This document shows positions 28,279 to 38,926 of a stretch of 64,000 bases of DNA, one piece after another (the first letter of the stretch is position 1; the number at the start of each line of letters is the position of its first letter). The stretch spans positions 62,001 to 126,000 of the forward strand of contig NZ_FODT01000009.1 of the NCBI RefSeq assembly GCF_900110435.1, read 5' to 3'. This DNA comes from Rhodopseudomonas pseudopalustris (lineage in GTDB: Bacteria > Pseudomonadota > Alphaproteobacteria > Rhizobiales > Xanthobacteraceae). Below the pieces are notes generated by a model, which was given only the letters and a program-made list of their open reading frames with translations, did not search any database and was not told where the DNA came from. A program made the position numbers and the translations under genes.

Positions 28279-28319
28279 TCGAAACTCCTGATTGGCATCG
28301 GCACAAGCGCCGTCTCTTG

Positions 28320-28350
28320 AGGCTGCAGGTTCCTGCCAGTGGAACGTCAA
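28320..28350 (-). promoter_or_regulatory. CueR/MerR-type promoter of copZ
   Basis: On the minus strand TTGACG and CAGCCT are 19 bases apart, with the dyad GTTCC-ACTGGCA-GGAAC between them. It is the most diverged of the four sites in the window but keeps the spacer length and half-sites. The copZ ATG is about 42 bases downstream. Confidence 0.75.
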
Positions 28351-28452
28351 GCAGGTTTTTTCCATACCCTTAAGTGCGCGCCGACCGGATCAGACCAAAG
28401 ACTGCATACAAAACAATAGCTTGAGTGGCCACAGAGTTTTCTGCCATCGCTA

Positions 28453-28483
28453 TTGACCTTCCCGTTACTGGAAGCATTAGCCT
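28453..28483 (+). promoter_or_regulatory. CueR/MerR-type promoter of copA
   Basis: TTGACC and TAGCCT are 19 bases apart, with dyad CTTCC-CGTTACT-GGAAG. It is nearly identical to the RND-pump promoter at 23344-23374. The copA ATG is 33 bases downstream. Confidence 0.88.
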
Positions 28484-28515
28484 CTGCTCAACTCATTCGA
28501 GCAAGGACTGAAACG

Positions 28516-31041
28516 ATGAACGCCGCACCGCAAGCCAGATCCGCAGTTGCCAGACAGATCTTCCCGATCGAGGGCATGACCTGCGCATCCTGTGTGCGCC
28601 GCGTCGAAGGCGCCATCACCAAGGTGCCGGGCGTGACGGCGGCGGCCGTCAACCTCGCCACGGAAAGCGCCGAAGTCACCTACAGCGGCGCCGTCGATTC
28701 CGGCGCGATCATCGCCGCTATCCGCGGCGCCGGCTACGACGTCCCGGTCGAGAGAATTGAAGTCGACATCGAGGGCATGACCTGCGCGTCGTGTGTGAAC
28801 CGTGTCGAAAAGACCATCGCCGCCGTTCCAGGCGTAAAATCGGTCTCTGTCAATCTCGCCACCGAACGCGCGACCGTCGAGCTGCTCGCGGGTTCCACGC
28901 CACGCACGGCGATCGACGCCGCCATCCGCAAGGCAGGTTACGAGCCGCGCCGCAGCGACGACGCGGAGGCCGGAAGCAATAGTCGCGAGGACGCCCGCAA
29001 CCGCGAATTCTCTCACCTGAAGCGCGATCTTGCTATCGCTGCAGTGCTTACGCTGCCGATCTTCGTTCTGGAAATGGGCGCGCACGCCTACCCGCCGCTG
29101 CATCACTGGTTGATGTCACATTTTGACGATCAGCCGCGCTACATCGCCTTCTTTGTCCTCGCGACCATCGTCCAGTTCGGCCCCGGCCTACGCTTCTACA
29201 AGAAGGGCGTGCCGGCACTGCTGCGCCTCGCCCCGGACATGAACTCACTGGTCGTGCTGGGCTCGACCGCGGCCTGGGCATATTCCGTCGTCGCGACCTT
29301 CGCGCCCGGCGTACTGCCGGAAGGTACGGCCAATGTCTATTACGAGGCCTCGGCGGTCATCATCACGCTGATCCTGCTCGGCCGCGTGCTGGAAGCCAAG
29401 GCCAAGGGCCGCACCAGTGAAGCGATCAAACGGTTGATGAGCTTGCAGGCCAAGTCGGCCCGCGTCGAGCGTGACGGTCATTTCGTTGAAATCATGCTCG
29501 ATAAGGTGGTCGCTGGTGATGTCGTCCAGGTGCGGCCGGGCGACAAATTGCCGGTCGATGGTGTCGTCGTGTCGGGCTCGTCGTTCGTGGACGAGTCGAT
29601 GATCTCGGGCGAGCCGATCCCGGTCGGCAAGCGCGAAGGCGCCGAGGTCGTCGGCGGCACGATCAACAAGACCGGCAGCTTCACCTATCGCGCGACCAAG
29701 GTCGGCGCCGACTCACTGCTTTCCCAGATCATCCGTATGGTGGAATCCGCACAAGGTTCGAAGCTGCCGATCCAGGCAGTCGTCGACAAGGTGACGGCTT
29801 GGTTCGTACCAGCCGTCATGGCCGCTGCCGCGATCACCTTCGTGGTCTGGCTGTTCTTGGGTCCTGAACCAGCCGTCACCTTCGCGCTGGTCAATGCGGT
29901 CGCAGTGCTGATCATCGCTTGCCCCTGCGCTATGGGGCTCGCCACCCCGACCTCGATCATGGTCGGCACCGGCCGCGCCGCCGAACTCGGCGTGCTGTTC
30001 CGCAATGGCGATGCACTGCAATCCCTGAAGTCCACGCAGGTCATCGCCTTCGACAAGACCGGCACGCTCACGGCCGGCAGGCCGGTGATGACCGATCTCG
30101 ACGTCATCGGCGATTTCAAGCGTGCGAAGGTTCTGGCACTCGTTGCTTCGGTCGAGGCTCAGTCCGAACACCCGGTTGCAGCGGCCATCGCAACTGCCGC
30201 CAAGGATGAAGGCTGTTCATTGGTTGAAGTCACCGCCTTCGAAGCCGAACCCGGTTTCGGTGTCAGCGCACAAGTTGGTCAGCACCAGGTTGCTGTGGGC
30301 GCCGACCGCTACATGGCTAAGCTGGGCATTGCGGTCGACAGCTTCGCCGACACCGCAAGCCGCATGGGCAAGCAGGCCAAGACGCCGCTCTATGCCGCAA
30401 TCGACGGCAAGCTCGCTGCTGTGATCGCGGTTTCCGATCCGATCAAGCGCTCGACCCCGCAAGCCATTCGAGCACTGCATGCCATGGGTTTGAAAGTCGC
30501 AATGATCACCGGCGACAACCGCCGAACCGCAGAAGCGATTGCAGCCCAACTCGGCATCGATGAGGTCGTTGCCGAAGTGCTGCCCAACGGCAAGGTCGAC
30601 GCAATCAAGCGGCTGCGGGACGGCAGCCGCACTGTCACCTTCGTCGGCGACGGCATCAACGATGCGCCGGCCCTCGCCGAGGCTGACGTCGGCGTCGCGA
30701 TCGGCACCGGCACCGACGTTGCGATCGAGAGCGCCGATGTGGTGTTGATGTCTGGCGATCTGCTCGGTGTCGCCAATGCGATCGCGCTGTCGAAGGCGAC
30801 GATCCGCAACATCCAGCAGAACCTGTTCTGGGCCTTCGCCTATAACGCAGCCCTGATCCCGGTTGCGGCCGGCGCCCTCTATCCCGTCAGCGGCACCCTG
30901 CTGTCGCCGATGCTGGCGGCCGGGGCGATGGCGCTGTCGAGTGTCTTCGTCCTCGGCAACGCAATGCGCCTGAAGCGCTTCCGGGCACCCGTCCGCGAAA
31001 CTGGCGACATCGCTGCGGTTTCACTGGCTCCGGCCGAATGA
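28516..31041 (+). CDS. copA: Copper-exporting P1B-type ATPase CopA
   Basis: 841 residues. Two N-terminal HMA domains carry GMTCASC (about residues 20-26 and 87-93). The membrane metal site is [13 protein letters not shown] (CPC near 470), the phosphorylated aspartate is in [11 protein letters not shown] (about 512), and the hinge is [20 protein letters not shown]. The CPC motif and HMA domains indicate Cu(I)/Ag(I) export (P1B-1). It is driven by the CueR-type promoter just upstream; copZ is divergent and cueR follows. The longer open frame upstream includes the promoter and is rejected. Confidence 0.96.
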   Translation: MNAAPQARSAVARQIFPIEGMTCASCVRRVEGAITKVPGVTAAAVNLATESAEVTYSGAVDSGAIIAAIRGAGYDVPVERIEVDIEGMTCASCVNRVEKTIAAVPGVKSVSVNLATERATVELLAGSTPRTAIDAAIRKAGYEPRRSDDAEAGSNSREDARNREFSHLKRDLAIAAVLTLPIFVLEMGAHAYPPLHHWLMSHFDDQPRYIAFFVLATIVQFGPGLRFYKKGVPALLRLAPDMNSLVVLGSTAAWAYSVVATFAPGVLPEGTANVYYEASAVIITLILLGRVLEAKAKGRTSEAIKRLMSLQAKSARVERDGHFVEIMLDKVVAGDVVQVRPGDKLPVDGVVVSGSSFVDESMISGEPIPVGKREGAEVVGGTINKTGSFTYRATKVGADSLLSQIIRMVESAQGSKLPIQAVVDKVTAWFVPAVMAAAAITFVVWLFLGPEPAVTFALVNAVAVLIIACPCAMGLATPTSIMVGTGRAAELGVLFRNGDALQSLKSTQVIAFDKTGTLTAGRPVMTDLDVIGDFKRAKVLALVASVEAQSEHPVAAAIATAAKDEGCSLVEVTAFEAEPGFGVSAQVGQHQVAVGADRYMAKLGIAVDSFADTASRMGKQAKTPLYAAIDGKLAAVIAVSDPIKRSTPQAIRALHAMGLKVAMITGDNRRTAEAIAAQLGIDEVVAEVLPNGKVDAIKRLRDGSRTVTFVGDGINDAPALAEADVGVAIGTGTDVAIESADVVLMSGDLLGVANAIALSKATIRNIQQNLFWAFAYNAALIPVAAGALYPVSGTLLSPMLAAGAMALSSVFVLGNAMRLKRFRAPVRETGDIAAVSLAPAE

Positions 31042-31094
31042 GCGCATCCGGTCCGGAAATCATTCTGGCGGACCTTTCCCGCCCATGAAGGCAC

Positions 31095-31125
31095 TTGAGC
31101 TTCCAGTAACTGGAAACATTATATA
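31095..31125 (+). promoter_or_regulatory. CueR/MerR-type promoter of the cueR gene
   Basis: TTGAGC and TATATA are 19 bases apart, with dyad GCTTCC-AGTAACT-GGAAAC, suggesting autoregulation. The -10 is the strongest of the four, so basal expression of the regulator is likely. ATG 28 bases downstream. Confidence 0.85.
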
Positions 31126-31152
31126 TTGTCCGTACACGCCAGGGAGAACGAG

Positions 31153-31551
31153 ATGAACATTGGCGCCGCATCAGAAAAGTCCGGATTGCCGGCCAAGACC
31201 ATTCGTTACTACGAGGATATCGGCCTGCTGACGGCTGACCGCGCCAGCAATGGCTATCGCGATTATTCGATAGCTGACGTGCATCGCATGCGCTTCATCC
31301 AACGCTCGCGCCACCTCGGCTTTTCGGTCGAGGAATGCCGACAACTGCTTTCGCTCTATCACGACAAAGAGCGCGAGAGCGCCGACGTAAAGGCGCTGGC
31401 CGAGGCAAAGCTCGCCGAGATCGACCGCAAGCTGGTGGAGCTCGCCGAGTTGCGCGACACCCTTCGCCATCTTGTCCGCAACTGCCACGGCGATAGCCGC
31501 CCTGACTGCCCGATCCTCGACGGACTATCGCGATCCGACCACACGCAGTGA
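31153..31551 (+). CDS. cueR: Copper-responsive MerR-family regulator CueR
   Basis: 132 residues. N-terminal winged helix-turn-helix (MNIGAASEKSGLPAKTIRYYEDIGLL), a central dimerisation helix, and a C-terminal metal loop CHGDSRPDCPIL. The C-x7-C spacing and following PIL match the Cu(I)/Ag(I)/Au(I) site of CueR. The longer frame begins upstream, but ATG 31153 gives the family N-terminus. It probably activates the RND pump, copZ, copA and itself through the four 19-bp-spacer promoters listed here. Confidence 0.94.
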   Translation: MNIGAASEKSGLPAKTIRYYEDIGLLTADRASNGYRDYSIADVHRMRFIQRSRHLGFSVEECRQLLSLYHDKERESADVKALAEAKLAEIDRKLVELAELRDTLRHLVRNCHGDSRPDCPILDGLSRSDHTQ

Positions 31552-31696
31552 TGATGTTTGCCGACAATCGGATGACCAGCGAGATGAGTTCGGTTCGCTC
31601 GTTGTCGGCCCTCGTGGCTTGAGCAATTGCAGACCCACCGGCTTTCGAAAATCAGCTTTGGATTAGCCACGTCCAAGTTGTTCGCGACCATCATCA

Positions 31697-32512
31697 TCAC
31701 GCGCTGTTATCTGAGCCTCCCCCATCGGTGCCCGGTATCAGCCCCGGCCAATAAAACGCGTCGCTGGTCGGGCGAGCGCCAAAGATCGCCTGTCCGACCC
31801 GCACCACATTGGCGCCCTCTTCGATGGCGACCTCGAAATCACCCGACATGCCCATCGAAAGCTGGGTCAGTCCGGGGTGGATCGAGACGGCCCGGTCGCG
31901 CAGATCGCGTAGCAGCCGGAAGCAGGCGCGCACGCGCGCGGTATCGGCGCTGAAGATCGCCAGCGTCATCAGACCGCGCGGCTTGAGCCTTGGAAATTCG
32001 GCCAGACGTTCAATGAAGGCAATGACATCGTTGGGATGCAGCCCGTATTTGCTGGCTTCACCCGAGGTATTGACCTGCACGAACACGTCGAGGTCCCGGC
32101 CTTCCGCCTGCAAGCGACGGTTCAGCTCGTCGGCGAGCCGCAAGCTGTCCAGCGCATGGAATTCGGAGGCGAAGCGTACCAGGTACTTCACCTTGTTGGT
32201 CTGCAGGTGGCCGATAATGCTCCAGCGGATCGGTAGATCGCCGAGAATGGCGAACTTGTCGCGGGCCTCCTGGAGCTTGTTTTCTGCAAAGTCAGTAATG
32301 CCGGCGGCGTAGGCGAGCCGCAGCACACGGGCCGGAACCGTTTTGGTGACAGGTAGCAGGCGTACGTCATTTACGTTCCGGCCGCAGCGATCACAGGCGG
32401 CGGCGATGCGCTCCAAAACCGTTTTCAGGTTTGCGGCAAAGGAAGTGGTGGGATCGCGGCCGAAGCGCTCAATCTCGTCCGGCGCGAGTTCAACGGCGGC
32501 AGGGATATTCAT
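31697..32512 (-). CDS. YggS/PLPBP-family pyridoxal-phosphate-binding protein
   Basis: 271 residues with the PLP lysine in VRLLPVTKTVPA, then FAENKLQEARDKF, WSIIGHLQTNKVKYL and LSMGMSGDFEVAIEEGANVVRVG, the standard PLPBP signature. It carries about 30 extra N-terminal residues and a Gly-rich tail compared with typical 230-residue members. PLPBP proteins buffer PLP and have no catalytic role. It follows glyA by 18 bp on the same strand, so the two probably form an operon. Confidence 0.92.
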   Translation of the reverse strand: MNIPAAVELAPDEIERFGRDPTTSFAANLKTVLERIAAACDRCGRNVNDVRLLPVTKTVPARVLRLAYAAGITDFAENKLQEARDKFAILGDLPIRWSIIGHLQTNKVKYLVRFASEFHALDSLRLADELNRRLQAEGRDLDVFVQVNTSGEASKYGLHPNDVIAFIERLAEFPRLKPRGLMTLAIFSADTARVRACFRLLRDLRDRAVSIHPGLTQLSMGMSGDFEVAIEEGANVVRVGQAIFGARPTSDAFYWPGLIPGTDGGGSDNSA

Positions 32513-32530
32513 CGCAGTCCCGCCTTTCGA

Positions 32531-33835
32531 TCAGTAAGGCAATGGAAAGCGCGCCACCAGCTGGCGTACGCGCGCGTTGATCCCTTGCCGATCCGCATCG
32601 AGCGTTCCGGCGCGGACGGCTTGGAGCGTATCGAGAATGAGCGTGGCGATCTCACGATACTCGTCCACGCCAAATCCACGCGACGTGCCTGCGGCCGTCC
32701 CGACGCGGATGCCGGAGGTCACCATCGGCTTTTCCGGATCGTTCGGGACCGCATTCTTGTTGAGCGTGATGCCGACCGACTCCAGCGCCTTCTCTGCGAC
32801 ATTGCCGGTGATGCCGAACGGGCGCAGATCGACCACTGCCAAATGGCAATCGGTGCCGCCGGAGGTGATCGTCAAGCCGCCATCGGTCAGCGCCTGCGCC
32901 AAGACGCGGCAATTCTCGACCACGGCCTGCGCATAGGTCTTGAATGACGGTTGCAGCGCTTCGCCGAACGCCACCGCCTTCGCGGCGATGACATGCATCA
33001 GCGGACCGCCCTGAAGGCCGGGGAACGTCGCGGAATTGATCTTCTTCGACAGCTCCGCGTCGTTAGTCAGAACAAAACCGCCGCGCGGGCCGCGCAGCGT
33101 CTTATGCGTGGTCGAGGTGACGACATCGGCGAAAGCAACCGGCGACGGATAGGCGCCGCCAGCCACCAGCCCGGCGAAATGCGCCATATCGACCATCAGG
33201 CTCGCGCCGACCTCGTCGGCGATCTTACGGAAGCGCGCAAAGTCCAGGATACGCGGATAGGCTGAGCCTCCGGCAATCAGCAGCTTCGGCCGATACCGGC
33301 GAGCCAGCTCCGCCACCTGATCCATGTCGATGAGATGGGTTTTGGGGTCGACGCCATAGCTGACGACATTAAACCAGCGGCCGGACATGTTGACCGGCGC
33401 GCCATGGGTCAGGTGTCCACCGGCCTTCAAGTCCAGGCCGAGAATCGTGTCGCCCGGCGTCAGCAGCGCGAGAAACACCGCCTGATTGGCCTGGCTGCCC
33501 GAATGCGGCTGGACATTGGCGTAAGCGCTGCCGAACAGCTGGTTCACGCGCGCGATCGCCAGATCCTCGACCACATCCACATTGACGCAGCCGCCATAGT
33601 AGCGGCGGTGCGGATAGCCTTCGGCGTATTTGTTGGTAAGCACCGAGCCCTGCGCGTCGAGCACCGCCTGGCTGACGAAATTCTCCGAGGCGATCAGTTC
33701 GATGGACTCGCGCTGGCGGACTCTCTCGTTGGAGATCGCAACAGCAACGGCGGCGTCGGCCGCGGACAAGCCGGCAGCGCTCACGCCTGAGTTCCCGATG
33801 TTCTGAACTGCCTGCAGCGCGGCCGATGTGCTCAT
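32531..33835 (-). CDS. glyA: Serine hydroxymethyltransferase GlyA
   Basis: 434 residues. PLP lysine in [38 protein letters not shown] and the long conserved core are typical. It interconverts serine and glycine with tetrahydrofolate. The glycine it makes is a substrate of the aminolevulinate synthase encoded on the other side of the MocR regulator. Its upstream region carries a 33-bp element also found at the regulator/transporter promoter. The genome may hold another glyA; this copy seems tied to the PLP regulon. Confidence 0.95.
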   Translation of the reverse strand: MSTSAALQAVQNIGNSGVSAAGLSAADAAVAVAISNERVRQRESIELIASENFVSQAVLDAQGSVLTNKYAEGYPHRRYYGGCVNVDVVEDLAIARVNQLFGSAYANVQPHSGSQANQAVFLALLTPGDTILGLDLKAGGHLTHGAPVNMSGRWFNVVSYGVDPKTHLIDMDQVAELARRYRPKLLIAGGSAYPRILDFARFRKIADEVGASLMVDMAHFAGLVAGGAYPSPVAFADVVTSTTHKTLRGPRGGFVLTNDAELSKKINSATFPGLQGGPLMHVIAAKAVAFGEALQPSFKTYAQAVVENCRVLAQALTDGGLTITSGGTDCHLAVVDLRPFGITGNVAEKALESVGITLNKNAVPNDPEKPMVTSGIRVGTAAGTSRGFGVDEYREIATLILDTLQAVRAGTLDADRQGINARVRQLVARFPLPY

Positions 33836-33931
33836 TGCCGATCTCCTTCAAGATGCTGATCGTTGTTCGCCGTCACGCAGCGTTCGCGCGGCATTGTCCG
33901 TCAGCACCTAACATGAAGGCGGTCTGCTTCT

Positions 33932-33964
33932 CCCCTCCACTTCTAACGAGCTATCCAGACCATT
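33932..33964 (-). promoter_or_regulatory. Putative MocR-regulator operator upstream of glyA
   Basis: On the minus strand it reads AATGGTCTG, 6 bases, TCGTT, 2 bases, AAGTGGA, one base, GGG. The same string with the same spacing is at 35479-35511. It lies about 97 bases before the glyA ATG. Two copies at the two divergent ends of this PLP gene block suggest a binding site for the MocR-type regulator encoded between them. Confidence 0.7.
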
Positions 33965-33988
33965 AGATTCGACGAGACCCACGTCCGG

Positions 33989-35479
33989 CTACGGCTTCAT
34001 CACCGCCCGAAGCGCATTCGCCAGTTTCTTGACGGCCATCTCGATTTCCAGGGGCGTGTAGGCCGCAAAGCCCACCAGGAAGCCGGCCTTGCCATCGCCG
34101 CCCGCGTGCAGCGCCGACAGTCCAAGAAGATCGATTCCGACACGTCGCGCCGCGTCGATCGCGACGCGCTCCGAAACAGCGCAGCTCAATAGGCAGGGCA
34201 TTTGCAGCCCGCCGCTAGGCACGCGCGGCTCGACGACATCCGACAGATGTTTGCTGACGAGGCGCGCCAGCACGTCGAGGCGTTCGGCGTAGACGCCGCG
34301 CATGGTGCGAACATGCGCGCCGAAATGTCCGCCCTCCATGAAGCGCGCCAGCGTCAATTGCGCCATCGGCGCGGTATGGCCGTCCAGCAGCGTGCGCGCC
34401 ACCGTCATCGGTTTGACCAGCTGCGGCGGCAACACGACGTAGCCAATCCGCAACCCCGGAAACAGCGATTTGGTGAAGGTGCCGATATAGATGGTGCGGT
34501 CATGCGGATCGAGACCTTGCACGCAGGCGGTCGGCTTGCCCGCGTAGTGGAACTCGCTGTCGTAATCGTCTTCGATGATCCAGGCCTGATGCCGGGTCGC
34601 CCATTCGATCAGCGCCAGGCGGCGGTCCAGCGTCAGCGTTGCACCGGTCGGAAACTGGTGGGACGGCGTCAGGAAAACCGCCTTGGCCCTGCGCGGTTCG
34701 GCGATGATCTGATCGACGACGATGCCCTGCCGATCGACACGGATCGGAACGCATTCCAGCCCCGCCGCATCGAACGCCTTGCGCGCGCCGTAATAAGCAG
34801 GGTCTTCGATGAAGATCCGCTCGCCAGGATCGAGCAGCATGTTGGCGCACAGCGACATCGCCTGCTGCGAACTGGTCAGCACCAAGACGCGGTCAGCGGT
34901 GGCGCGCGCGCCGCGCTCCAGATTCACATAGTCGGCGATGGCGCGGCGCAGCGGTTCGGTCCCCTGCGGATCGCCATGAAGCAGCGTCTGCACGCCGACT
35001 TCTTTCCGAACCTGCCGCTCCAGACGTTCCCAGAGCTGAAGCGGAAAGGTCCGGGTTTCCGGCACGCCATGGGCGAAGGGCCGCGGCGAAAGCATCTCGC
35101 GAACGCCGCCGCTGTGGAACATGGCGGCTCCGCGCTTGCTGAGATTGGGCGCCTGATTGCGCGACAGCGCGTCCCGCTGCGACAGCCGGCGACCGGGCGT
35201 GAACTCGGTCATTTCCGCGACGAAGCTGCCGCTCCCCACGCGCCGGTCGATGAAGCCTTCGGCATGAAGCTGGGCATAGGCCGCTTCAATCGTGTCGCGC
35301 GACACGCCCAGCGATTTCGCGAGTACGCGTGACGCGGGCAGCGGCTTGCCCGGGCCAAGAGCACCGTCGACGATCAGCTGCCGGATCGCCCGTTGAATCC
35401 GCGCATGAAGCGGCATCGCCGCATGGGCGGGATGGGCGATCCATGCCTTTACGGATTCAAGTTGCGAGTGCTTGAACAA
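33989..35479 (-). CDS. MocR/PdxR-type regulator (GntR HTH + aminotransferase-like domain)
   Basis: 496 residues. N-terminal GntR winged helix (about 20-90; ASRVLAKSLGVSRDTIEAAY) followed by a fold-type I aminotransferase domain. That domain has ILTPSHQFPTGATL-type sequence, WIIEDDYDSEFHYAGKP and the PLP lysine in IYIGTFTKSLFPGLRIGYVV. MocR proteins sense PLP or amino-acid/PLP adducts. Neighbours (pyridoxal kinase, transporter, ALAS, glyA) argue for a PdxR-like role. The start is TTG at 35479, overlapping the candidate operator; an internal ATG at 35416 is a credible alternative. Confidence 0.9.
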   Translation of the reverse strand: MFKHSQLESVKAWIAHPAHAAMPLHARIQRAIRQLIVDGALGPGKPLPASRVLAKSLGVSRDTIEAAYAQLHAEGFIDRRVGSGSFVAEMTEFTPGRRLSQRDALSRNQAPNLSKRGAAMFHSGGVREMLSPRPFAHGVPETRTFPLQLWERLERQVRKEVGVQTLLHGDPQGTEPLRRAIADYVNLERGARATADRVLVLTSSQQAMSLCANMLLDPGERIFIEDPAYYGARKAFDAAGLECVPIRVDRQGIVVDQIIAEPRRAKAVFLTPSHQFPTGATLTLDRRLALIEWATRHQAWIIEDDYDSEFHYAGKPTACVQGLDPHDRTIYIGTFTKSLFPGLRIGYVVLPPQLVKPMTVARTLLDGHTAPMAQLTLARFMEGGHFGAHVRTMRGVYAERLDVLARLVSKHLSDVVEPRVPSGGLQMPCLLSCAVSERVAIDAARRVGIDLLGLSALHAGGDGKAGFLVGFAAYTPLEIEMAVKKLANALRAVMKP

Positions 35480-35511
35480 ATGGTCTGTCTCTATCGTTCA
35501 AAGTGGATGGG
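35479..35511 (+). promoter_or_regulatory. Putative MocR-regulator operator between regulator and transporter
   Basis: AATGGTCTG, 6 bases, TCGTT, 2 bases, AAGTGGA, one base, GGG: the same element as upstream of glyA. It lies between the divergent regulator and the transporter-pdxY-hemA-aminotransferase operon and touches the TTG start proposed for the regulator. Confidence 0.7.
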
Positions 35512-35568
35512 CATGTCAGGCCATTCATTGGCTAGATGTCAATGCCCTTCAGGAGACCTTTCAGGATC

Positions 35569-36801
35569 ATGTCGTCCGGTTCCTCGCATTCAGCCATCCG
35601 CCTGAACGATCTCGCCCACCCCATTGTCGCGGGTCTGATCTCCGTCATCGTCAATTACGGCGGCACTTTCATCCTGGTGTTTCAGGCCGCGAAGGTCGCG
35701 GGCCTCAGCCCTGAACTGACGGCCTCCTGGGTCTGGTCGGTGTCGATCGGCGTCGGTTTGACCGGGCTGTTCCTGAGCTGGCGCTATCGCGAGCCGGTGA
35801 TCACGGCCTGGTCCACTCCGGCAGCGGCGTTTCTGGTCACAGCACTTGCGACGACGCCCTATGCGGAGGCGGTCGGCGCTTACATGATCTCGGCGGCGGC
35901 CTTCGTCGCGCTCGGCATGTCGGGCTCTTTCGAGAAGGTGATCCGCCTGATTCCGCCCGGCATCGCCGCGGGCCTTCTCGCCGGCATCCTGCTGCAGTTC
36001 GGCATCGGCGCTTTCGGCGGCGCAAGTGTCGATCCGCTGCTGGTCGGCTTGCTGATCGTCGCCTATGTGGCGCTGAAGCGTTTCTCCGCCAGATACGCCG
36101 TGGTCGGTATTCTTGTTATCGGGCTTGCCGTCCTGCTGACGCAAGGTCGCCTCGACCTGTCGGGGCTGAAGCTGGAATTCGCAGCTCCGGTCTTCACCGC
36201 TCCGGAGTTCTCGCTGAACGCGCTCCTCTCCGTCGCTCTGCCGCTGTTCCTGATTACGTTGACCGGCCAATACATGCCGGGAATGCTGGTGTTGCGGAAC
36301 GATGGATTCAAGACGAGCGCCAATCCGATCGTGACCGTGACCGGTCTCGGCTCGCTGATCATGGCTCCGTTCGGCTCCCATGCCTTCAACATCGCGGCCA
36401 TCACCGCAGCGATCGCTACAGGCAAGGAAGCCCACGAGGATCCCTCCAAACGCTGGATTGCCGGCATCGCGGCGGGTTGCTTCTACGTGCTCGTCGGCGT
36501 GTTCGGCGTGACACTGGCCGCAATGTTCATGGCGTTTCCCGCGACCTTCATCACCACCCTCGCCGGCCTGGCGCTGCTTGGCACCATCGGCGGCAGCCTT
36601 GCCGCGGCGATGGCCGACCCGACCTCCCGCGAGGCGGCGCTGATCACCTTCCTTGCCTCAGCCGCCAATATCAAGCTGCTCGGCATCGGCGGGGCGTTCT
36701 GGGGCCTGCTGATCGGCCTCTTCGCCTACCTCGTCCTCAACGGTCGCCCGCCGCGCCGCGAGCGCAGCGACCTGTCCGTGAGCGAAGGAGCTACGAAATG
36801 A
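35569..36801 (+). CDS. BenE-family membrane transporter
   Basis: 410 residues from MSSGSSHSAIRLNDLAHPIVAG, with 11-12 hydrophobic segments. Segments such as TAWSTPAAAFLVTALA, GMSGSFEKVIRLIPPGIAAGLLAGILLQFG and FGSHAFNIAAITAAIATGKEAH follow the benzoate/H+ symporter BenE family (related to xanthine/uracil permeases). No aromatic-degradation genes are nearby. Its overlap with the pyridoxal kinase gene suggests it may bring in pyridoxal or pyridoxine instead; that is inference. The start was chosen to match family N-termini; an ATG at 35536 is an alternative. Confidence 0.87.
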   Translation: MSSGSSHSAIRLNDLAHPIVAGLISVIVNYGGTFILVFQAAKVAGLSPELTASWVWSVSIGVGLTGLFLSWRYREPVITAWSTPAAAFLVTALATTPYAEAVGAYMISAAAFVALGMSGSFEKVIRLIPPGIAAGLLAGILLQFGIGAFGGASVDPLLVGLLIVAYVALKRFSARYAVVGILVIGLAVLLTQGRLDLSGLKLEFAAPVFTAPEFSLNALLSVALPLFLITLTGQYMPGMLVLRNDGFKTSANPIVTVTGLGSLIMAPFGSHAFNIAAITAAIATGKEAHEDPSKRWIAGIAAGCFYVLVGVFGVTLAAMFMAFPATFITTLAGLALLGTIGGSLAAAMADPTSREAALITFLASAANIKLLGIGGAFWGLLIGLFAYLVLNGRPPRRERSDLSVSEGATK

Positions 36802-37664
36802 AACCTCGGACGTTGCCGATGACGACCTCCATCATCTCGATCCAGAGCCAAGTCGTGCATGGGCATGTCGGCAACAGCGCCGCCGTGCTGCCCATGCAGG
36901 CGCACGGGCTGAACGTGGCGGCGGTGCCGACGACGCTGCTCTCCAACCCGCCAGGCTTCGCAACCATGCGCGGCCGGGTGTTGGAGCCCGAACTTGTCGG
37001 CGATCTGTTGCGAGGCGTTGAGGAACGCGGCCTGCTCGAGACCAGCCGCTATATCGTCTCCGGCTATCTCGGCTCGCGCGCCAATGGCGAAGTGGTAGCA
37101 GCCTTTATCAAACGGGCGCGGCAGATCAATCCGGCCATCACCTATATCTGCGATCCGGTGATGGGAGACGCCCATCTCGGGGTGTTCGTCGCCGATCAGG
37201 TCGTCGAATGCCTGTGCGACGCGCTGGTCCCGCTCGCCGACCTCTTGACGCCCAACCAGTTCGAAATCGGGCTGATTGCGGGCCGTCAGCTATCGACATG
37301 GGACGAACTCGAGACGGCGGCGCTGCAGATCCAGGCAGCGCGCGGCGCCCGGCTGGTCGTCACCAGTTGCAAGCTTAGCGATACGCCGGAAGGCACGCTG
37401 GAGAACATCGTGTTCGAGGACAAGTCGAGTACGCGGCTGACATCGCCGCGCCTGCCGATGGCGCCGGTCGGGACTGGCGATCTCTACACCGGCCTTCTGA
37501 CAGCCAAGCTCGCACGCGGCGACACGTTGGTTGAAGCCGCGCGCCAAGCCGCCGCCACCGTGCTCAAAGTTCTGGGACAGACCATGGCGGCCGACGAACA
37601 CGAAATGCAACTCGCCAGCGTCATCGATACGCTTGGCCCCGCCTGCAAGGAGCCTTCGCAATGA
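36798..37664 (+). CDS. pdxY: Pyridoxal kinase PdxY
   Basis: 288 residues. [19 protein letters not shown] is the vitamin B6 kinase opening; [31 protein letters not shown] and the catalytic region [15 protein letters not shown] complete it. It phosphorylates pyridoxal (and perhaps pyridoxine) to PLP. ATGA overlaps at both ends and a GGAG Shine-Dalgarno sequence place it second in a four-gene operon with the transporter, ALAS and an aminotransferase. Confidence 0.94.
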   Translation: MKPRTLPMTTSIISIQSQVVHGHVGNSAAVLPMQAHGLNVAAVPTTLLSNPPGFATMRGRVLEPELVGDLLRGVEERGLLETSRYIVSGYLGSRANGEVVAAFIKRARQINPAITYICDPVMGDAHLGVFVADQVVECLCDALVPLADLLTPNQFEIGLIAGRQLSTWDELETAALQIQAARGARLVVTSCKLSDTPEGTLENIVFEDKSSTRLTSPRLPMAPVGTGDLYTGLLTAKLARGDTLVEAARQAAATVLKVLGQTMAADEHEMQLASVIDTLGPACKEPSQ

Positions 37665-38926
37665 CCATGTATAACTATCGGGACTTCTTCACCAGCGAAC
37701 TGGCGCAATTGCACCAAGAAGGGCGCTATCGCGTCTTCGCCGATCTCGAACGGGAAGCCCACAGCGGCATTCGTGCATTCGATCATCGGGCCGGCAGGCG
37801 TATTACGATCTGGTGTTCCAACGACTATCTGTCGATGGGCGTTCACCCGGAGGTCATTGCCGCGGCGCGTGTGGCCTTGGACCAATATGGCGCGGGCGCC
37901 GGCGGCACGCGCAACATCTCCGGCACCAGTCACGAACATGTCCTGCTCGAGCGTGAGCTTGCCGACCTGCACGGCAAGCAATCCGCTTTGCTGTTCACAT
38001 CGGGCTATGTCGCCAACGACGCCGCGCTTTCATCGCTCGGCCGCTTGTTGCCCGGCTGCGTGATTTTTTCCGACGCGCTGAACCATGCCTCGATGATCGA
38101 AGGCATTCGTCGATCGGGCGCGGAAAAACGCGTGTTCGCGCATAACGACTGGCGCGACCTCGAACGGCAGCTCGCCTCAGTCAGCACATCGCGGCCGAAG
38201 CTGATCTGCTTCGAGAGCTGCTATTCGATGGATGGCGACTTCGCGCCGATGGCAGCGATCTGCGATCTCGCCGAGGAGCACAATGCGTTCACCTATGTCG
38301 ATGAGGTCCATGCCGTCGGACTTTACGGCGCGCGTGGCGCCGGCATCGCCGAGCGCGATGGCCTTCTCGACCGCATCGATATGTTTCAGGGGACGCTCAG
38401 CAAGGGCTTCGGTTCGATCGGAGGCTACATCGCCGGCAGCCGAGATGCGGTCGATTTCGTTCGCAGCTTTGCGCCGGGCTTCATTTTCAGCACCGCGCTG
38501 CCGCCGTCCGTCGTCGCCGGAATTCGCGCGGCCCTGCGCCATCTGAAGGAAGACGGATCATCCCGGCTGATGCTTGCCATGCGGACGGCATCGCTGAAGG
38601 CGAAGATGTTGGCCAATGATATCCCGGTGCTGCCGAGCCCCAGCCACATCCTGCCGGTGATGATCGGCGATGCGACGCTGGCAAAGGCGATTACCGACCA
38701 ATTGATGGCCGAATTCGGTATCTACATTCAGCCGGTGAACTACCCGACCGTGCCGCGCGGCACCGAGCGGCTGCGCATTACGCCGACTCCACTGCATACC
38801 GACGAGGACGAGAACGCCCTTGTCGCGGCGCTGGTCGCGATACGCCGGCAATCTTCGCGCTGGCGGGAACTGGCGCAGGCGACGCAACCGGACAGCGCCG
38901 TCCCCATTGTGGAGGGCGTGACATGA
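37661..38926 (+). CDS. hemA: 5-aminolevulinate synthase
   Basis: 421 residues. [55 protein letters not shown], the PLP lysine in [13 protein letters not shown], and the ALAS-specific [19 protein letters not shown]-like ending (here [19 protein letters not shown]). That ending separates it from KBL and BioF. It condenses glycine and succinyl-CoA to 5-aminolevulinate using PLP. Embedding in a B6 salvage operon rather than with heme genes is unusual; it may be a second isozyme. Start overlaps pdxY (ATGA); MYNYRD two codons later is also possible. Confidence 0.95.
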   Translation: MTMYNYRDFFTSELAQLHQEGRYRVFADLEREAHSGIRAFDHRAGRRITIWCSNDYLSMGVHPEVIAAARVALDQYGAGAGGTRNISGTSHEHVLLERELADLHGKQSALLFTSGYVANDAALSSLGRLLPGCVIFSDALNHASMIEGIRRSGAEKRVFAHNDWRDLERQLASVSTSRPKLICFESCYSMDGDFAPMAAICDLAEEHNAFTYVDEVHAVGLYGARGAGIAERDGLLDRIDMFQGTLSKGFGSIGGYIAGSRDAVDFVRSFAPGFIFSTALPPSVVAGIRAALRHLKEDGSSRLMLAMRTASLKAKMLANDIPVLPSPSHILPVMIGDATLAKAITDQLMAEFGIYIQPVNYPTVPRGTERLRITPTPLHTDEDENALVAALVAIRRQSSRWRELAQATQPDSAVPIVEGVT

